Source: Temnopleurus reevesii
Lineage: Eukaryota; Echinodermata; Echinoidea; Temnopleuroida; Temnopleuridae
NCBI GenBank assembly: GCA_036244855.1
Contig: BQKZ01006811.1
Location: 18,206-35,182, forward strand
Reading direction: 5' to 3'
DNA length: 16,977 nucleotides
A model generated the notes under the pieces. It saw only the letters and a list, made by a program, of their open reading frames with translations, made no database searches and was not told the origin of the DNA. Below are positions 7,579-13,800 of the stretch, piece by piece; position 1 is the first letter of the stretch, and each line of letters starts with the position of its first letter. A program made the translations under genes and the position numbers.

Positions 7579-7832
7579 CTAAACATGTGTATCATCAGTG
7601 GTAACCTTTCCCCTCATGCCCTTAATAATCGGTAAACCTAGAAGTTGTATCGTTTCCATGGCATTGCCTACTTCCTCTTCCTCTGTGTCTGTCTGTGGTC
7701 CCAGGGCTACAAATTTGTGTTGGGTTGCATTGGTGTGGATGGTTGGCGGAGATGAGGAGTCCTGTAGAAGACGGCTTTCTTCATTGGTCTCCTCCTCTTC
7801 ATGATCAAACTTGCCTATTATAGCATCTCCAA
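7579..7832 (-). CDS. UNC80: UNC80-like exon H, terminal coding exon
   Basis: Acceptor CAG at 7833-7835 after a pyrimidine-rich run (ctctctgttcctttctccctc). Two bases complete an Ile codon, then 83 codons run to TAG at 7579-7581. The peptide is acidic and low-complexity (F-D-H-E-E-E-E-T-N-E-E-S-R; Q-T-D-T-E-E-E-E-V-G-N) with a short hydrophobic patch (I-Q-L-L-G-L-P-I-I-K). It ends V-T-T-D-D-T-H-V. The last four residues fit a class I PDZ ligand (S/T-x-V at the end). The plus-strand frame at 7598-7804 is its shadow. The 3' half of the exon is repeated downstream. If the TAG were read through, the frame would stay open for about 54 further codons. Confidence 0.75.
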
Positions 7833-10800
7833 CTGGATGAGGGAGAAAGGAACAGAGAGGAAAAGTATTTGCAAATATTGTAGGATGACTTGCACTGTAT
7901 ACTGCTGATTAAGTACTGTTCTTCACACAAACAGTAGTTTCTCAACGTAATCACTTAACGTTTAAAACAAGAAAAATTGCTGCAGTCCAAAAACTGTCTT
8001 ATCTTAAAATACATGTCTTGTCTTTTCTAAGCATTGTGATTCTGGAGATCAGACATTGTTAGAGAAAAGGGAGAAGGGAGAAAAAAGAGGTGAGATAATA
8101 GGGAAAACATAAAACAGAAAAGAAAACAGAAAAGAAATAGACACTAAGACACATCCCTCCTGTATTATCTTTGCGGTGACTGTGATCAGGTAAATAGAAG
8201 TAATAAGTTGAGATCTACTGTAGATCAGCTATTGCGAGAGAAAAGAGAGAGGGGAGAAAAAAGAAGGTGAGATATGGGAGGAAACAGAAAAATAGAAATA
8301 CAAAATAAATTTTTAAAAATCAAGTAAATAAAAGTAATGAGTTCAGATCTACTGTAGATCAGACATTGTAAGAGAAAAGGGCAAAGGGAGAAAAAATAGA
8401 GATGTGATGTGAGAGAATACATAGAAAGAGAAAAGAGATAAATAATCAAGTAAAAAATGATTTCAGATCTACTGTAGATAAGGTTTTGTTATAGAAAATG
8501 GAGATAGGAGAAAGTAGGGAAATGAGATGTAAGAGAAAACATGAAAACAAAAATAGAAAAAGGAAAAAAAACAGTATAATAGAAAAGGGAGGAGGGAGAA
8601 AAAAAAAGATATGGGATAATAAGGAAAACATAAAACAGAAAAGAAAACAGATACAAAATAGACTCTAAGGTAAATAGAGGTAATGAGTTCATGTCTACTG
8701 TAGATAGAGAGAATGAAGGTGAGATATGGAACATATGAAAATAGAAAATTAAAATTAATCGGAAAAACAAAGTAATGAGTTCAGATGCTTGTTTCATATA
8801 GCTGCTCAAAGGGGCACACATGACGAGTAACCTTTTTTTTACACTCAATGAACCCTATGTTGAAGTTAGCATGTAAGGATTACTAGTCATATTGTACGTG
8901 TTTTCACGAGGTGACGGGAGCCAAATGGTATTTTTGCATGAATACAAAGATATACAAAGAATACATAGCACCAATTAAACAGGCATCCTATCGAACAACG
9001 AATTAATTCTATAGAAGGACACGTTTCAAAGGATTTGTAACTAATTTAGGGTAGCAATACTTCCTGGCTCCCTTTACTTCGTGAAAAAATGGACGTACCT
9101 CTAGAACAGCATTATAAATCAGACAATGAATCTAATTTAGATCAGACATTGTTAGAGAAGGGAGCTGAGGGAAAAGGAAATAAAATATGCCAGAAAACAC
9201 AAAAATAGAAATACAAAATAAATAACCAATAAAGTAAATAGAAGTAATGAGTTCAGATCTACTGTAGATGAGATATTGAAAGGGAAAAGAGAGAGACAAA
9301 ATAAATGAGGCGGGATATGACAAAAAACATAAAAATAGAGAGACAAAACAGACACATGAATAAAGATAATGGCCAGAATTCACAAAAGTTGTTTATTTCA
9401 AGTTCATTGTCTAAACCTGGTTTTAACCAACGCATGGGAGAATGTTAGCATTAGTACGTTTGATTTGTGCACAAATTCAAAAGTGGTCCAATGGATGTGC
9501 CAATGTGCCAATTAATCAAGATCATTAGGGCCTAATTTTTTGGTAACAATATAAACCACCTTTGTGAATCTTGGCTGATTAGTTCAGATCTACTGTAGAT
9601 TAACAACTTGGGGGTAATAAAAGGCACAGTAAACACAATATNGAGCACTCGGCAGAGTGGATACATGCTCTATATAAATTGCATCAATTATTTTTATTAC
9701 TATTATTATTATTACACACATTCGTACTCACTGTTGACAATGGTATCCCTGTTCTCTTTGGTATCCGTCTTCTCTTCTTTCTCATCCGTTGCCATTTTCT
9801 TCTGATCACCATTCTCCGGGGCCTTCCCTGCAGAGTTGTCCACTGGGGAGCTTTCTGTCACTCCTGGTATAACCACACCCTTCAGTGGCACAGGAGCGGG
9901 GTCACGCCCCCGTGTGGGGTGCCGACGCTGACTTGTGCTACGGCTGATGAAAGAGATATAAAGACATGGAGAGATTTTAACAAATGTACTTTTGGTAGTT
10001 TTACAGTAAAAATTTATTCTGATAAAAAAGGAAACTGAGCACAGATTTATCATAAGTTCTCAATACTATGGATGTCACTGTGAACAGACTTTACAAATAA
10101 GTATGACATGTGGGAAAAAATGTTGTGATGCAGGTACACATCTGGTACCTGTTTCATAAAGCTGTTTGTAGAGGTGTACATGAATCTATGCACAAGTGGA
10201 GACCCTTTATCAGGTGTTAACTCATTGAGTAGAGGAAAGGGTCATATGTCATGCATTGAGTAGTGCCTACCAGTGCAAATAGCTTTATGATACAGACTTC
10301 TCGTCAATCCCAATCCCAAAGATGGAAGTCCCAACAGAGGGATAAATGCTCTGAAATTCATTTGAAGTGACTTTTTATTGTATGGGCAATAAAAAAAAAC
10401 ATTTAACTTTTTTGTAAATCCAACCACACTGATCTCTTTACAGGTCCCATACTTTGGGGCATATTATAAATTACTTAATTTGTCTCTATAATAAATGCTA
10501 GGATGTTAACAAAACTCCCAATAGACTTTTAACAGAAGTTATAAAATTGCATACCTGATACGCTTAGTGTTCTGTCTCCTTGTGAAGCCCCTTCCCAGCT
10601 TGCATTCCTCATTATCGACCACATCCTCAGCCTCCGCCTCCGCATCAGCCTCCGCAATGCACTCCTCCGTGTGGCGTAGGCTCCTGCGATTGTACTGACT
10701 GTTTGACCGTGAGATGCGAGACGGCTCGGTGGAGCTGTTGGCATTCAGGTCCGACTGGTCTTGAGGGCTACCGGTGCTTCGTCGGCTGGAGCGACGAGAG

Positions 10801-13800
10801 CTCTGTCGACTGGAGCTGCGCCGGGAGGTGATGGTTGCTATTTTGTGGGGAAATTAAAGTGGTGAATTGATATAAGAGAGTGAACAATGTATATAGCTCT
10901 CATTCAACTATACAAAATTGCATTGCGCTTTCAGACACCTGTATGAAGTGCCTTATAAATGTAATGATTATTATTATTATTATTATTATACCGGCCATTG
11001 CATGACTAAAACAAAATAATCTTATCATTGATTAAGTCTTGTTGCAAAATCAATGCAAATATCCTGCTCTCACTAAAAACTTCAAAATTGAAATTATGAT
11101 ATCTTTCTTCAATCTTATCTTTTGACAATATCCTACATTTTTTGTCAAAAAATATATTCCTGGATGAGATTTAAATCTTACTATTTGGCAGGTACAGTGT
11201 ATGTAGTTGTTAAAATTTCAAATTGCTGAATCATATTAAAATAAACCCATACTACTTTCAGTGCAGTTTCCTTTCCTCTTAATGTTAATGACATTGCAAC
11301 TAAAAAAAATATATTACTACAATGTGACAGGGATGTTTTTTTGAATAGCACCATCTTGGTACTGTAAGCCAAGCCCAGGTTACAGTGCACCTATTTTTAT
11401 GCATAGAGTGTTGACAGTCTTGTACATTGGAGTACAGGAGGCACCAAAGTGGAATCAATATGCGGGTTTACTTATATATTCCAATTTATGTGCGTATCTT
11501 GCTACCGAACGTAGTTACGTGGTAGTCTTTAGACCGTTTGATGATAAGACTACAATACTTGGAATCCAGTTTGCATACATTACTTGTTGCTATGTTGAAC
11601 AAGCCTCAAGCAAGCTTTAGGGTTGTCAAGAACAACCTTTGTGTTAAAGGTATTCATAACATTTGCATATACATGTATTAGTAAACCCGCCTATTCAATA
11701 ACCAATAGTTCCTCATGAGTTTACATTGATTGTTTAATCCTTTTACATTCTATAATGTTAAAACTTTTTTTAAACGATTCAGCATATAGACGTCTGCAGC
11801 TCTGCGACCAAAAAGTTAAAGAATGGCTGAGAGTTTTGTTAAAACTAAAGCTACTATCCTAAGAAATAAGACTTGTGATTATAATCATTATCATCATTAT
11901 TAGCTATGCAACTTAGGGAGTATTCAAGGAACAATACAGACAATGACAACTTTTGTACTTTTCTTGTGTTTTTCTGTTGTATGACCCCTGTGAAAAACAG
12001 TGCTGTGATCACTGACTGCATATGGGCAACCCTACTGAAATAAAACAAATGAATAAATAGATAAAAATGGCAAATGTCATTAGTGAGTTGCCATGGTAAC
12101 AGACCTTTCCTAGTTAGTCGTGAGATGATGGAGCTACGTTGCTGGAACGGTGACATAACCTGCATGCCCTCTACGCTCTCCACGCGTTCCCCAGCAAGTG
12201 CTACTAACTCGTCTGTGAAACGTACTTGATCTAGAGTGTGAACGCATCCAAGCAGATTTTACATACACGTTCATGCATGACAAACGTATGTGTGTGTTGT
12301 AGGTTTTACATTCATATTCATGCATGCCAAAAGTTTTTGTGTGTTTCAGGTGATGCAAAAGTGATATGAGGAATATAGTGATGGAAGGCAGAATTGAGAT
12401 AGACCACACACACAGACAGACAAGCATACACAAGCAAAAATACACACATGTACAAACATACATACATCAAACGAAGGCAAAGAATGATGCAAAGATGAAA
12501 GAGGAGTCACCATTTTGATTGAAAAGAAATGAATATAAAAATGCAGATATATTTACACAAAAGTACCAGACAAACACAAAAGTATTAGACAGAGTGACAC
12601 CAGAAAGATGGATATTTGAAAATAAGAAAATACAGAAGTATAACAAGGGGCACCAGAGAAACAGATAGAAAGGCATTTACATGCACAACAATTAATAATC
12701 GAGGATGGAAGAAATATAAGAAGGACCCAAAAACAAACACAGGTGGATAATCATGCACATGCAAAAACAAATAAACAAACAAACAAATATATATCAAGTA
12801 AGGATTGCAAGAGAAAATAAAGAGACAGACAAACAATTATGAACATGCAAAACAAACAAAAATGCTCACATCAAGGATTATTCCAAAGAAATTTAAGAAT
12901 CACAAAAAACCACAACATACAAAAATGTAAATCAAAACGGGCATATTAAGATCATAAAGAAAAAAAATCAGAAAAAGATACAAAGATGATCATATACATG
13001 CAAGAAATGAATACATTTTGGCATAATATAGGGTTGCGCAAAAGCCAAAGCAGATAAAGAGACAATGGAATGAAAAAAAAAGACAATACAAAGTGCATGT
13101 GAATTAGTTTATTGCAATTAATATCTTTTGATGGAATATTTCATGTCTCTAAATGTGTATACTATTTTTTCTACTTTAAGTGATTAAATCAATGTTATCA
13201 AGTTATTTGCATAATATGTTGCTAGAAACTTTCTGTGAGTGTATAGTTAAATAACACTTTAGTAGCTAAATTCTACAGATAACTTTTGTCGTAAATTAAT
13301 GCCAAAATTAATGTGGTCTTAAAAGCTGAAACCTGAGGAAAGTAAAACTATTGCGTATATACTTTGCAACTACATTTCAGTATACTATATGTCCTATATA
13401 TTTTATTTGTAATTGCCTACACCTATAAAACAATCATTTCATCCATAAACAGACACCCACGTCATGTAAATAATCTGACAGGTTTAAATTTGCAAAACCT
13501 TCACAGATATATATTCCATAAATAAATTCTCAACATCGTAGACTCATTTAGTATCAAAATAAGTGCCCCCAAATAAATGTTTTCTGATGATTTGTTTGAC
13601 AATTGAAAAACTTCAGAGCCTTGAATCTTATTTCTGTTGTGCATTTACAAAAATTATTTCCTTTTGGCATGACCCAACAATTCAGATGTGTAAAAAAAGA
13701 AGACACAGGTTCAATTCAAATGGTGGGGTATTACCTCTGTAGTCTATTCTGGGTTCTGATCTAATCTAATCTAACTTGAATGTCCAACCTTTTGAAAATG

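Larger units (their letters stand above)
8046..9605. repeat. purine-rich minisatellite, ~120-134 bp unit, palindromic core
   Basis: Unit, plus strand: TAAATAGAAGTAATGAGTTC, then AGATCTACTGTAGATCAGAC, then ATTGTTAGAGAAAAGGGAGA and an A/G-rich stretch. The core GATCTACTGTAGATC (a perfect inverted repeat around one T) starts at 8212, 8346, 8466 (last base changed), 8692 (decayed), 9130 (decayed), 9256 and 9587. Head-to-head steps are 134, 120, 226 (two units), 126, and 331 (one unit plus an inserted ~204-bp element). A partial unit begins near 8046. In the pre-mRNA the array is strongly pyrimidine-rich, with a small hairpin per unit. Confidence 0.85.
7833..9731 (-). other. intron G-H, minisatellite-bearing
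   Basis: Donor A|GTGAGT at 9731-9726 (minus) and acceptor at 7833-7835 bound this 1.9-kb intron. It holds the palindromic minisatellite, two foldback insertions and a truncated SINE tail ending about 15 bp from the donor. All minus-strand frames between 8225 and 9383 (L/F/S-rich) are translations of the pyrimidine-rich array and are not genes. Confidence 0.75.
10838..12104 (-). other. intron E-F
   Basis: 1.27-kb intron between donor G|GTCTGT and acceptor TAG. It contains a short repeat tail with an ATT microsatellite at 10919-10990 and a foldback element at 11461-11691. Nothing coding was found; the frames at 11181-11390, 11399-11620 and 11854-12183 are chance, repeat-derived or the unspliced extension of exon E. 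Confidence 0.7.

Noticed and set aside
7598..7804. 68-codon plus-strand Ser-rich frame
   Set aside because: Exact antisense shadow of UNC80-like exon H, whose splice acceptor and phase fit the gene.
8225..9383. Several overlapping minus-strand frames rich in Leu, Phe and Ser that look like membrane proteins
   Set aside because: They are translations of the pyrimidine-rich strand of the minisatellite, repeated with each unit.
8046..9605. CRISPR-like array of palindromic repeats
   Set aside because: The units are whole tandem repeats without unique spacers, the context is a eukaryotic intron, and there are no cas genes.
11399..11620. 73-codon plus-strand frame
   Set aside because: It spans the left half of the foldback element at 11461-11691 and has no coding features.
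12134..12836. Minus-strand frames rich in Cys, Val, Phe
   Set aside because: They translate CA/TG and A-rich tandem repeats; only the part at 12134-12212 overlaps exon E, in a different frame.
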